DNA of 64,000 nt, from NCBI RefSeq assembly GCF_900964775.1, contig NC_041818.1, forward strand, positions 9,879,332 through 9,943,331. Reading direction: 5' to 3'. The notes beneath the pieces were generated by a model. That model saw only the letters and a program-made list of their open reading frames with translations, was not told the DNA's origin and made no database searches. This DNA comes from Scleropages formosus. Lineage: Eukaryota > Chordata > Actinopteri > Osteoglossiformes > Osteoglossidae. How positions within the stretch are numbered: the stretch's first letter is position 1; the number at the start of each line of letters is the position of its first letter. A program made the position numbers and the translations under genes. This document shows, piece by piece, positions 34,675 to 46,530 of the stretch.

Positions 34675-34849
34675 CTTTCACGCGCAATAGGCCTCCGCAG
34701 GCCGCTCTCACCCTGCACTGCTTAAGACTGTAGTCCCTCATAAAATGGGTTAATGAGGTACCTGTTTTGTAATGATTACCCGACGTCTTTGTCCAGAGTA
34801 ACTTCCAATTTCATCACTAAAATTTACAATAATTTACTAATTTCTGTAG

Positions 34850-35062
34850 GGGGGCATGGTGGCACAGTGGGTTTGACTGGATCCTGCTCTCCGATGGGTC
34901 TGGGGTTCAAGTCCCCCTTGGAGTGCCTTGCGACAGACTGGCGTCCCTTCCTGGGTGTGTCCCCTCCCCCTCCAGCCTTACATCCTGTGTTGCCAAGTTA
35001 GGCTCCGGCTTGCTGAGACCCTGCATGGGACAAGCAGTTTCAGATGGTGTGTGTGTATGTAC
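34850..35062 (+). repeat. SINE family A copy
   Basis: Plus-strand copy with the GGGGGCATGGTGGCACAGTG head, CTGGGGTTCAAGTCC B-box region, CTGGCGTCCCTTCCTGGGTG core and short GT tail. Confidence 0.75.
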
Positions 35063-35739
35063 TCATTTATGTAACAAGGATACTTTTACTGTGTCAGTTT
35101 AGGGTAAGTACCTTGGTCAGTTGTACTAATTAAAGCTTGAGGTTCAGATCAGGAATGTTCTTATTTGGAGGACACAGCCATAAACACTGGGCTACCTGCT
35201 AAGCCCAGGTACTTGCTGTTGTGTGTATGCCTTATTATAGTATCATCACCCCTAAATCCATAGGCTATCATGGATTCATGAAAGACTTGGTAAATATACT
35301 AGTACAGACACATTAATGTATATACTTTATTTTCAAATGGTGTTAATAGAGGCATGTCTGAGGACAAATTACTGACATTAAAGACACACAGGACAAGATG
35401 TTACACTCCAGGCGTATATTACACTGGCTGTACACAAGGACCTGGTCCAACCAACATCACCATGAAGCCACAGAGAATGTTCAGCCTTGCCAACATACAT
35501 CTCCATGACTCGAAACCAAGAAGATTAACTTCTTTCCCTAACCAACACAACCACATGGTACCAACATGGGTATTTCATTGAGGTTGTCAAGTGGGCACCT
35601 CCCTTTGTAGGTGTTTCATTGAATTAGGCCCATGACACCACTGGAAGGCTCAACAGTGCAGTCTGCTGTCCCAGACCCACCCCCTCTACACTCATGTTAG
35701 ATGCCCTTCACCCTCAACAAATAACAAATACTGCAACTC

Positions 35740-35957
35740 CACAAACTCACACACATTGGCTGAAACCAATTGTCCTCAACAGGGTCATGGCAAACCGGAG
35801 CCTAACCTGGCAACACAGGGTGGAAGGCTGGAGGGTGAGGGGACACACCCAGGATGGGACACCAGTCCGTTGCAAGACACCCCAAGCAGGACTCAAACCC
35901 CAGATCCACCAAAGAGCTGGACCCGGCCAAGCCCACTGCACCACCGCATCTCCCTCC
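35740..35957 (-). repeat. SINE family A copy
   Basis: Minus-strand copy; the head complement is GCCCACTGCACCACCGC, with GGAGCCTAACCTGGCAACAC inside and a short AC-rich 3' end. Confidence 0.75.
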
Positions 35958-36289
35958 ACAAACTCAACTACCCCAATTAAACTGCAGCTCCATACATACC
36001 TTCAAATGCACTACCTTCACAAACTGAAACCATCCTGGATTACCTTCATATCTGCCACTGAGATAGACTTTTTACTGAATTGGGCACAGGCTGTAGGAAA
36101 TAGTTATATTTAGGGACGGATGTACAGAAGAATAGCCAACAATCAAATTATTAATCCGTTTATCACGTGCCAGAAGTCATACCTGTTTCCTAGAGAAGCA
36201 CCTGTTCCTGACTGCTCATATCTGTTTTTTCAAATATTGCCTTGCATTCCATATAATTCTACCAGTGTATACATTTATTGAGGCCATTA

Positions 36290-36720
36290 AAGCCATTCAG
36301 TGTGGATTCAAAGTTGACCACTCCACCGAAACTGCCCTCCTTGCAGCATTAGGTGGTCTCCAGTTGGCTACGGGACCTCCTTTCTCTTGGGCCTCATCCT
36401 CTCCGACTGGTCTGCAGCATTTGACACTGTCAACCACCATATCCCAGTTTTCTCTCACGAACATCTTAGAATCAGGGAAATTTACTTATCAGGTAGCTCC
36501 TCCCAGGTGGATTCGTACACCTCCCCGTCTTCCCCTCAGCCTCTCTCAGCTGGTGTTCCGCAGGGCTCTGTGCTGGGCCCCATGCTCTTTTTCTTCTATT
36601 CCTCTTCCCTTTGCTCTGTCGCTGTTTCTCAGGGATTCTCCTACCACTGCAATGCTGCCCATACCCATTCTCTTTTTTTCATGCTGCTACTGATGTATCC
36701 TCACATACTGCAGCGTCTCG
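36290..36720 (+). mobile_element. LINE reverse-transcriptase fragment (L2/CR1-like fish LINE), decayed
   Basis: Plus-strand frames give CGFKVDHSTETALLA, then SDWSAAFDTVNHH, and LSAGVPQGSVLGPMLFFFYS followed by GFSYHCNAAHTHSLFF. These correspond to the RT blocks QSGFRPxHSTETALL, DLSAAFDTVNH, GVPQGSVLGPLLF and the YADDTQ region of L2-type fish LINEs. The metal-binding YADD is replaced by CNAAH, and the frame shifts between blocks. It is an inactive internal fragment with no ends seen. Confidence 0.8.
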
Positions 36721-37589
36721 GACATATTTTATATACACATCGACTCACGTGATGTTACTGGTAAAGTTACCTGTGTTGACATTGGTACTCTAGCAATTCT
36801 GTATAGGGTTGGCCATGTAAATGGTGACATTAGATCTCCCTGTGTTGGTGGAGTGGCCTTTTGTTTTCGCTGACATATGTGTCGCTTTGGATGAAAGTAT
36901 CTCACACACAAATTAATGCGCACAAATTGGATGTGTTTGTTCCTAAGGGCTTAATGCATATTTTCAACTGGACTCTACTGCATTACTCGCTCGGTAGAGC
37001 TGTTACATTATCAACGATGCTTTCAGTTTGCTATTAAGTAAAACAACTAATGTGTGAGATAACGCTAACATTCCAACTTCAAAAATGGTCCGACTGAACT
37101 CCAAGACGTAAGAAGCGAGTGCAGTTAAGGATCTGAAGGTTTTTCACTGCGAATTCAAACATCTCCCTCCAGCAACACCTGACTGGATCCTGTGGAGAAC
37201 ATGGTAAAAACAGAACCCGGGAGGGTTCGGGACTGGAGCCCAAAATAGGAATCACCATGAAGAAAAACTGTGGAAAGCTGGATAATTCATGCTGCTTAAT
37301 ATGGATGTTTTAAAACAGATTTTTTTAGGACTTTGACTATGCAACCGAAATGTTATTATTATTATTATATTTATTAGACTATAACAGCCACTAGTACAAT
37401 GCCACCATTACATCTTTGAGTTGGAGAACAGTGTAACTTGTATGTGTGAAGATTAGATAAATGATGCTGAGTAAGTACAAAGGTTTAATTGAATGTTTAT
37501 TTTCTCAGCCATCGACGGGGGGGTTGGGCACTGTCTCCTTCTTAAGCCCCCCTCCCCTTTCCCGCTGCCCCTCCTCCAAAGAAAGCGTC

Positions 37590-37706
37590 TATAAATGAGC
37601 GAAATACAAGGAGAGCGCAGCTCCAGCGAACCTCGAGCCGAGGACACGAGCGCTCACCCCGGGGCGCGAGCTGTGGACACCGCTCGCTGGGCGACAGCGC
37701 GGAAAC
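37590..37706 (+). promoter_or_regulatory. map1lc3c core promoter and 5' UTR
   Basis: TATAAAT at 37590-37596 lies about 115 bp upstream of the map1lc3c ATG, after a pyrimidine-rich stretch. The following sequence is CpG-rich. Transcription would be expected to start near 37620. Confidence 0.5.
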
Positions 37707-39253
37707 ATGCCTCCCTTCGAGAAGTCTCTCGAACTGAAACCTTTCAAGCAGAGAAAATGCCTTGGTAAGTGTTTGCTGTAAAATGCGGGTGAGATTCTGG
37801 CACCAGGCCGTTGAGAGCTCAGCGTGGACATTATTACCTGGGTACCGCTAAGGGCCTGTGTGCTTTTTTTCCCGCCATTTCATACCAGTAACGGCTGTCG
37901 CGCGCTGGGAAGTTCTGGGTTGAAGCGCGCTCTTCGTTCGAGCGCTTCTTAGCGTCTGTCAGCCCTTCCCTACATATCTTGTATCACTGTGTTTTCTCAC
38001 ATTCATTGCAGCTACAAGAAGGCATGAGGTCTGCAGCATTCGCTCCAAATTTCCCAACAAACTGCCCGTACGTTTATTCACTTTTTTTTCCTCAAGTGTG
38101 TCACGACACGTATGTCATGATATGATCATGATAACATGGAGTGACAACATGTAAGAGCCATGACTGCTGGTCACACCATAGCTACAGCATTCTTGAGAAA
38201 TAAAGCGGTAGTTCTGAAAGAGCACGGCCCGTTTTTCCCCAGAGAATCACTGTGTGTTTGTGTGTTTTTTGACAAGGTGATAGTGGAGCGCTGTGTCCGA
38301 GAGAAACACCTTCCGCTGCTGGACAAGAGCAAGTTCCTGGTGCCCTTCGAACTCACCATGGGCCAGTTCCTCAGCCTGCTCCGGTCAGCTTCTCCCCGCT
38401 GGCGCACAGGGCCGCCGGGAAGTGTGTGAACCCCATCGGGACGCTCATTGTTCTTGTGTGAAACAAGAAGACCGTAGAAAATCTAAACCTTAAACTCAAA
38501 ATTCGCCTACTTGGTTTAATCAGTGCAGCTTGACATTCACCTTTTTATACCTGCACTATTTCCATGTTTCCACTACACACAATTCCCTCTAAAGGAGTAT
38601 ATTGAATTGGTAGTTACACACCTATTATGTCACAGAAAAACATATATATAACCACTTCGTGGTAAAACTAAGGGGCAGAAGGGGTTCACATACTTTCAAG
38701 CAGCACAGTGCGCAGTGTGCGCTGGTGTCCTATTTCATTATGAATAACACTTGTCCTGTTTTTTGCTGTTTTACATGCACTACTTCCCATCGGTTTCCTC
38801 TGTGCTGCACATCAGTGCGACACCTTCCTTTGTTCTCTACTCCCCTGCTGCTTCAATTTCCATATCACCACCCACATTTCGCTCTTTTCCAACTCCACCC
38901 TCCGTATCCCCCTTGCTCCTTCAACACGCTCTGCCTTATTGGCTCCGATTGTGTGAAACAATGCACTGGTTTAACTGTGTGACCTTGAAGTATGTCTAAT
39001 ATTAGTAGCTCAGCTGATGTGAGTAGCTGCTATTCAGAGTTATCCCCCCCTCCTCCCCCGCAGGAGTAAGATTGACCTGAGCCCCACCCAGACTTTGTAC
39101 CTCCTCGTATCTGAGCGCAGCATGTCCTGCATGTCAGCTAGCATGGGCGAGATCTACTCCCAGCACAGCGACCCTGACGGCTTTCTCTACATGACCTACG
39201 CCTCCCAGGATGTGTTCGGTGGCATAGCAGTGTGGTCAGCACCCCCCTTTTGA
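37707..39253 (+). CDS. map1lc3c: Microtubule-associated protein 1 light chain 3 gamma (LC3C), complete, 4 exons
   Basis: LC3C is an ATG8-family ubiquitin-like protein that is lipidated onto phagophore membranes and recruits autophagy receptors through LIR motifs. Exons: 37707-37764, 38012-38067, 38277-38383, 39064-39253, with GT-AG junctions, giving 136 residues. The start MPPFEKSLELKPFKQRK matches the LC3C-type N-terminus (MPPPQK ... PFKQRK). Further matches are IRSKFPNKLPVIVER, LDKSKFLVPFELTMGQFLSL and the terminal MTYASQDVFG. The processing glycine falls at residue 126, as in human LC3C, and is followed by a 10-residue pro-peptide GIAVWSAPPF that ATG4 would remove. The 'S-M-S-C-M-S-A-S-M' segment replaces the LC3A/B loop and also fits LC3C. 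Confidence 0.92.
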
Positions 39254-39957
39254 CCCTCACTTGAGACAATCTGTCTGACATTTTGACCACTGTGGAGTAC
39301 AGAAGGGAGGAATTGGAAATAATATTATCCTCCATTCCTAGTTTTTGCTCTTTTTCTATTTATTCTCTTTATTTTTAATTTATTTTGTTTCCAGTTTAAC
39401 ACATGGATTCCAGTGGATGTAACTGGTACCTTTGTGACTCTACCACCCTTTAGACAAACGACCAAAAGAAGGATCGCCTGTTTATTTACAGTTATCCCAC
39501 AATGCTATTTAAAGCATCTTTTATTAAATTATACATGCTCTGAGTGTCAGAGGAAACTAAACAATATTAAATGCAGTATAAAGAGCTCTTTGTAAAACTG
39601 AGCCAGATTTAGCTGTCACTTTTGCCAAATCTTGTGTGTAACATCAGAAAACTGTGATGTGACAAGGGCTTCTTGTAGGTTTATGGATCAAAGTGTCATG
39701 TCAGGGGGTACGATTCTCCCTTTGAACTATTTCGCTCAAATTCTGAAGATGCCAGAGGTGGTCTGGCAAGACAGTGGATGGTGCAGGGATCCAGAAATTC
39801 TCCTGCTTCACATCTCACTGATTCCTGGATTAGGATGAAAAGCAGGTGGTAAAGGGGTCTCTTTCCGGTGAACACACTGCAGACTTTTGGACACTTGTGT
39901 AGCTGCATTTCTATGCACCCAGCTGATTTAGATATAATGGGCAATTTGAATGTAAAC

Positions 39958-39963
39958 AATAAA
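39958..39963 (+). terminator. Candidate map1lc3c poly(A) signal
   Basis: AATAAA about 700 bp past the stop, followed 25 bp later by a GT-rich stretch (TTGTTGTGTTGTT), the normal layout of a vertebrate polyadenylation site. Confidence 0.6.
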
Positions 39964-40182
39964 TTTTTTCTTTTGCTTCGTAGACATTGTTGTGTTGTTA
40001 TTTTTTTAAAATGATCATTTTAAATAGAAAATTGAGTTTAAATTTCCAGGCATCACTCAGCCAAATGGAACAGTCCATAAACTACAGGAGAATAAGCACT
40101 GTACACTGATGTCTTAAGTATCTTACCCATGAAATAATCAGTAAAGGATTAGATGATAGTCAACATTTTAAAAATATGCTAA

Positions 40183-40408
40183 ATACATTATTTACACACA
40201 CATCATCTGAAACCACTTGTCCCATGCGGGGTCAGCCAGAGCCTAACCCGGCAACACAGGGCAGAAGGCCGAAGGGGGAGGGGACTCACCCTGGACGGGA
40301 CACGAATCTGTCGCAAGGCACCCCAAGCGGAACTCGAACCCCAGACCCACGGGAGAGGAGGACCCAGTCAAACCCACTGCACCACCGCACCCCCCAATGC
40401 ATTATTTA
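40183..40408 (-). repeat. SINE family A copy with target-site duplication
   Basis: A minus-strand family A body lies between near-identical 12-bp flanks, ATACATTATTTA (40183-40194) and ATGCATTATTTA (40397-40408). The preserved duplication marks a retroposition event and suggests this is one of the younger copies here. Confidence 0.75.
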
Positions 40409-41754
40409 GACCTTGCTTAATCTTTGCACCATTAAAAATGTCTAATTTTGTACAAAACAAAACAATGTCCAGTTTTCAAAGGTGAACATTTTCAGTCAAA
40501 TCATTCACTTCTGGTCTTAGAACTTTATTATGATCAAAAGACGTGGAACATCAGCAAAATCTACAAAAAAATTAAGTCCAGTGGAATCGTGTGCAGATGT
40601 TTCAGCAGTCACAATGATACTGACCTTCCGCTCGGGAGGCACGGTTATGCTCTCACTGTTATACCAAGTGTTGGCTATTAGCCATTTTTGGGACCTCCCC
40701 AAAAGGAAAGCAATTTTCCCCCATATCTGAGTACTGAAATCCACCGAACCAGATGTTTAAAATATCGTTTTCTGCATCACAACATAAAAATTGCATAAAT
40801 ACAACCACACTCATAAAAATATTTTATACCTGTCCATTAATTCACAGCAAATATTTTGAAAACCGATTATATTTTAAATTTTACATAAAATGTGTTTTGT
40901 TCGTATGTCATTTCCTGACATTTTCTCAGAAATGTCGCTGCTACGAGTGGAGTTGCTATGACAACGATGATGAGTAAGAGAGCAAGTAGGATTCATTTAT
41001 TTAATTATTAATCTGATACCGTCATCCAAGGCGACAGGTCCTTGTTGTGGTAAATGAAGACTGCCAACTCGATGTGTGTTCACTCCAGAGCAGTACCCAT
41101 CGCGGCAGTTTGTAGAGGAGCTTGGAGAACTTTGCCGTTCTCAGACATGGAAGGTGACACTTAGGAGCAGGAAAACATGAGAAGCAGGACCGTGAGCTCA
41201 AGACCAGCGAACCTCACTATTTGTCAGCAGACACCTCCCACCCAAGACCAGACCTACTCTTATGTTTCGTATCTGGAGATTATTCATAAGCGTGAGACAA
41301 ATGAGCTGGAGGAGGAGCCTGTGAGACACTCTCAGTCTGACACACCACACACAGACACACGTAGAGGCTGACACTCCTGCCGACTCTGGACCTCACACCT
41401 GCCTGCTACTTATGGCACCGTCCTCCATTCCAGGCTCAGCTCATCGGATGCCGGTTTCCCGCAGCAGGTTGGGTCAGTGTGTCAGGTAGCTGGGCAGGGG
41501 TGATGTGTGTGTTAGAGACAAAGGGTGCTGAAAAGATGTGAGAGAAGGGTATATATGGAAAGGGACACACTCTTCTCCCAGCTTCACACATGGCTGCCCA
41601 TTCTAACGCCGACATGTTGAATTCTTGCGTTCGGCTCTAGTGTTTGAGGGCTGCGCAGAAAGATCGGGCAAAAATTAGTTTGCAACTAGGTAAGAACATG
41701 AGAAAGTTAGACAAAGGGCTGGGTAAGAATTAAGTATGAATAATTTCAGGTCAG
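40409..41754. other. Intergenic DNA with possible orphan exons
   Basis: No recognised gene. Short plus-strand open stretches bounded by splice-like signals occur at about 40931-40974 and 41090-41151, and near 41220-41371. They show no known domain and their phases do not join cleanly. Confidence 0.25.
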
Positions 41755-41969
41755 GGGGTGCGGCGGTGCGGCGGGTTTGGCCGGGTCCTCTCTGGTGGGT
41801 CGGGGGTTTGAGTCCCACTTAGGGTGCCTTGTGATGGACTGGCGTCCCGTCCTGGGTGTGTTTCCTCCCCCCGCGGCCATGCGCCCTATGTTGCCAGGTT
41901 GGGCTCCGGTTTGCTGCAACCCCCGCTTGGGACAAACGGATTCAGACTGTGTGTGTGTGTGTGTGTGTG
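41755..41969 (+). repeat. SINE family A copy with (GT)n tail
   Basis: Plus-strand copy with GGACTGGCGTCCCGTCCTGG and TTGGGACAAACGGATTCAGA, ending in a GT tract from about 41949. Confidence 0.75.
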
Positions 41970-42149
41970 AGCACTCTATATCGCTCTGAACTGGTACTGA
42001 TAATAGTGGTACTGCAGATCACACACACATTTAAATGAACATTTTGGTGAGAAGAAGCTTTGTTGTACATGATTGGTGGGGGTATTACAGATAATTGATG
42101 AATTACATATTTAAGTGAAATGGTTTGAAACTCTCTCTGTTCTTAATAC

Positions 42150-42470
42150 ACTCACTCAATTTCATTAACCACTTGTCCTGTTCAGGGTCACGGTAGTCCG
42201 GAGCCTATCCTGGAATCACTGGGTGCTAGGTTAGGAACCCGCACACACACACACACACACAGAGTCACACACCAGTTCACACACTAAGGGCAATTTAGCA
42301 TCACCAGTTCACCTTAACTGCATGTCTTTGGATTGTGGGCGGAAACCAGAGCACACAGACATGAGAAGAAAATGCAGACTCCACACAGACTGAGCTGGAT
42401 TTGAACCTAAGTCCAAACAGCCCAGGCACTGTGAGATGGCAGTACTATCCGCTGCACCACAGTGTTCTTA
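42150..42470 (-). repeat. tRNA-headed SINE family C copy
   Basis: Minus-strand copy. It contains GTTCAGGGTCACGGTAGTCC, GGAGCCTATCCTGGAATCAC, an AC tract, GGCAATTTAGCATCACCAGT and CTGCATGTCTTTGGATTGTG, and ends in a tRNA-like head complement (CCGCTGCACCACAGTG). Confidence 0.7.
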
Positions 42471-42693
42471 ACACAGTTCATTCCTATCAGCTCAAACACA
42501 ATCGTGGCAAAAACACACGATTATACATTTGGTGTGTTTCTAAACTGTTTTCTGCAGCTTTGCATGTCTTATGAAATTACCACATAATGTGTAATATATT
42601 AAAGATGAGAATAAAAGGGAAAAGAAGGAAAGAAAGTCTTGAAGGTTTTCAGTCAATCACTTCAACAGGCCAACAGCATAATAATAGTTCTCT

Positions 42694-42696
<3 letters not shown>

Positions 42697-42727
<31 letters not shown>
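42697..42727. repeat. (GT)n microsatellite
   Basis: About 15 GT units preceded by a short CT tract. Confidence 0.9.
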
Positions 42728-42730
<3 letters not shown>

Positions 42731-43475
42731 GCTCACCTGTGCAGACTGCTTTGTTTTCTTGATAAATAGTGTTACCCATAAATTAATTTAATTTTGCACC
42801 TTTTTTTTTCAGTGAACAGTTATAGTTCCTTAATTTAATCTCTATCATCATCACCTCACCATCATCTCCCTCCATCTCCGTCATCATAAAGCCAAAACTA
42901 TTTTTACAGTTTTGTTTAAGGGCCGCATAAAATCACGTCAATGAAACATACGTTTCTTAATTAGTATTTACCTTAAATTGCTCCAGTAAAATTACCCTGC
43001 TGTATTAAAAGGTAAAGCATTGTAAGTTGCGTCACACACTGTTACTTTGGATAAATGATAATTAAATAAGTGTAATTACTAAGAAACTTTTATTCATAAA
43101 CATATTCAGCACTTTGTAAAAGGCCAATAAATAGCTGGTTGGAATAAACACCAGCGTTTAGAGCGAGTCCCTGAAATGAGAGCCGAGAGTCACTTTCCTA
43201 GAGGACTTTCTTTTGTGTAACAATAAGCATTAATTTTTTAAGCATAAAATGCAGGATATCACAAAAAAAACATTGATATAACAGTGTATATATTGCTCAC
43301 AGAAATGACAAACAGCAGCACAAATTTACTATTTGAGTATTGTGTAAAGGGTAACGAAATGCGTCTTATGACATAAAAAGGTGTTCCCAGTCACGGTTGG
43401 AGAATTTGCAGTTGTCACACTTTCTTTAAATGAGATCAGCCTGAAAAGGTTTTACTTTGGTTGGGTCCTTAAACA

Positions 43476-43612
43476 TTTCTTTATTTATTTAGCGTATCTC
43501 TTTGTCTAAGGGATTTTACAGCTGTGTAAACTGTGCACAGTCATTTACCCATTACACACTGGCTGATGTTTACTGTATCCATTCAGGGTTAGATGCTGCA
43601 CTCAAGGGTCCC
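43476..43612 (-). repeat. Family D SINE fragment
   Basis: Diverged minus-strand fragment with TTTATTTAGCGTATCTCTTT, ACCCATTACACACTGGCTGA and CTGCACTCAAGGGTCC, in the same order as the copy at 50232-50452. Confidence 0.45.
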
Positions 43613-45224
43613 CGGGGGGGGCAGCGTCCTACACAAGGTAACTGTCCTTCTGTGAAGTGCCGCCATAAACCATGAATAAAGTCAGGTGCCTGCGCAGTTT
43701 ACACTGCGTGTGCAGTGTAGCAGTGCTGGCATCTGGTGGGGCTTCCAGGGCACTGTTACCGAAGAAAGAGGACAGTCATGCTGTAGCTCCCAACCCTTCT
43801 GTCATCATAGAACTTCATCTCATGATCTTGTCTTATCCAACAAAAGCAAAAACGAGTTCTTCTGTTCTCTAGAAGTGTTCCATCCTCGTTTTAACATTCC
43901 TCATATGTGTAATAAAAGCATGGATAAAACGTTTTTGTATTCCCAGAACATCGACGTGATACTTTGATAGTAATAAGCTCTCTCAAGACCGAGCCATGTA
44001 AAATCAATCTGATTCCCCCCCCACTTAAAGACTTTACCCAACTCAGAAATATCCTTCATCTGGCCAACAAGCGACAGACATGGTAGCAGGTGAGATGTTA
44101 GAGTAGTTCGATTGGCAGTTAATACAAGTTCAGACGCGAGAGGGAGCTTCTCGGTGCTCTGCAGAAGAACGAGAGCTCACGTGGCAGACGATCCCCGCTG
44201 CGCCAGTGTGGCGACCCGATGGCGGCCTACTTCCGATAATGAATTCCAAGTCTTCGCTCGCATGGGTAACAATGTATGTAGCAGGTTGGATTAAGAATTA
44301 GATTAAAATTCATTTCTGCTATTAGAGAAAATGAGAGATCACAAAGAAAATGTGAGTCCAACCACAGCTAACAGACAAATACAGGGGCCACCTGACAGGA
44401 GGAGATACACATGACACAGAGCAGGTGCTCCCACATACAGCGTAATGAAAACGGAGAGTATTCGCACCTTTCCGATGTCCTGTGTTTACGCTGCTTTTTC
44501 ATATTGAGGGATCACTTTCATCTGACATTGTTCATTCTTTCATCTCTAATGGGGAATCCAGATTTTTCACCTGCCACAATAATGATCGATTTAACTGGCA
44601 AAAAAAAAAAAAAAAAACAGGTATCAACGAGCATGGTTTGTTTCGAAAGGGGTTTTATTTAATTTAACAGGCTTCACACCACACAAATTAAAGGTCTTCA
44701 ACTGGAACAGTTTCATCCACGTGACATTTCAAACCAACATTAGTGATCTCAACAAAGCAACGAGAAGAGCACAAACTCTCAAGGGCACAGAGGCCCAAAG
44801 CATCCACCTCATAAGAGTATCGCAAACAGCATCAACCTTTCTACTACAAAAAGACTTCCCTCTTTTTCAAAAAAAGAGGAAGATGAACGTGTTCCCCTAT
44901 ATTTTTTAGACCTTTTAAGTTAAAAGTGTATGAGAGTGCGAACAGTGAGATGGTTATATATGGTACATGTACAGCTGGTTTTGATATAGTCTTAAAGATT
45001 AGATTTTTTTATTTACACATAAGAGAGCAGGTGTGAAGAGTTTAATTTGTTGCTTGTGATGTAATACAGAACAGGGACTGGCCTATAGTAGCTGTGAGGT
45101 TACCTTACTATAAGTAGTAGTTGATGTGAGTGAGTGGCCTGTACTTAAGACATTCCTAAGCATCAGTTGAGCTACAGACATCTGGTCTGTAGTTATAACT
45201 GTACTGATATGGAAAAAGCTTCAT
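43613..45224. other. Intergenic DNA, no gene seen
   Basis: Low-complexity and AT-rich sequence with short chance open frames. No protein or repeat family was recognised. Confidence 0.35.
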
Positions 45225-46244
45225 GACGCCCAGTACTGTCTCTAGTGCTGTGGACCACCACCTAACCAGAGATCGGAAGTACAGGAAGCAGCAGTACAGT
45301 GGGACTCGAGGGCACATTTATTTTCTGCTGCACCAGTTTAGACCACAAGTCTCAGCCAGTCTTTCATTTGGTCCCTTGTTCAGCAGTGGAGTAGTAAGTC
45401 AATGAAGTAGCTCATAAAGTAGGTAGTTGGGAATCCCAGAATAAAAGAAAAACGGCAGCTGTGGGAATCCTCCTGCAAAGCAACAAATGACTTTCATATC
45501 ATAGCTGTGGAAAAATAAAAAGCAATAAAATTCAAGGTAAATGGTTACATAAACTGACAGCTCCAGTGAAAACAGTTTACGACTGATCTATTTTCTTGTT
45601 CTAAAAGAACTTGGGACTCATTCGGATTCAGGAAAGATATTTTTGCGGAGGAAAGAAGCGGATTAAATTTGTGCACTTTCCCATCCTGACCCACGCCCAG
45701 TACAAACTGCCCCAGAATACCCAGACAGGTCCATTACAACTGAGGACGGGCCCACGGGAACAGGCAGTTTGAACTTATCGTTCTGGAAGCCATGGAAGCC
45801 ATCACTGTCTACATCTGCCAGCTTCCAGATCTTGCCCAGAACAGCATTGCCAGCTTGGACTTGACCATCTCCTCCTTAGCCTGTGGCAGCCATAGGCTTG
45901 CTGTTGACAGGTGACAGGGTGTAGAAGGCTTGTTTGCGCACCTGCTACCCCCCATTCCGAGTCACCGCTGTCCTGAAAAGGCTACCGGTTGTCCATCAAA
46001 CACAGTGCCTTTCACTGCCTGGCCAGACACAGCAGCCTCGTCTTGGTCAATCATCATCGGCTTGGCAATGTCATTGGTCAACGTGTCCTACAGAACTTCT
46101 AGAGCCTGGGCTTCAGATATGGGAATGTTGTGAAATTGTGGCAGCAGCTCCTAAGGAGTTAAAGGGGAGAAATGGTTGTGACTTTGTGTATTGTTTCTGG
46201 TTTCAGTACCTACCCACAACCATTTAGTCTGAAACTGGAAGGGT

Positions 46245-46277
<33 letters not shown>

Positions 46278-46530
46278 ACCCAGGGCAGAAAATCTCAACT
46301 AGCTCTACTAACCCTTTGTAGACTTCAGGAAAAACCCCTAAAATACCTTATATTTCCAGTCATTACAAGTGAATCCTAGACCCCAATTAAACAATATTCA
46401 ATTAAAATAAAATGATACCCTTTAACCCTAGTACTCACCTTGACAAGGTGATGACCCTTGATGAGGCTGAGCCTGTGCAAGGCAGTGTTCTGGAGCTGAC
46501 CGGGGACCTTGGCACATTGAAGCTGCAGGC
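45225..46530 (-). pseudogene. Decayed tandem partial copy of the ehd1 3' region
   Basis: The segment aligns with the 3' part of ehd1 1.5-3 kb away, including non-coding DNA. 45286-45710 matches the sequence at 47214-47635. A last-exon copy (46155 down to about 45740) matches the exon at 48188-47661, sharing CATCTGCCAGCTTCCAGATC/TTGCCCAGAAC and TCACTGCCTGGCCAGACACA. 46520-46439 matches the end of the exon at 49914-49502, with its donor and adjacent intron. The exon at 49220-49056 is missing. The last-exon copy opens ELLPQFHNIPISEAQALEVL, then stops in frame, and lacks blocks of the EH domain and the [14 protein letters not shown] linker. Because flanking and intronic DNA is shared, this is a segmental duplication, not a retrocopy. 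Confidence 0.8.

Noticed and set aside
40517-40744. 75-residue minus-strand open frame suspected as a transposase remnant
   Set aside because: No Tc1, Harbinger or hAT motif could be matched.
42150-42470. True tRNA gene from the A/B-box-like head
   Set aside because: The head cannot form a full cloverleaf by eye and is joined to a SINE body that recurs elsewhere in the window.
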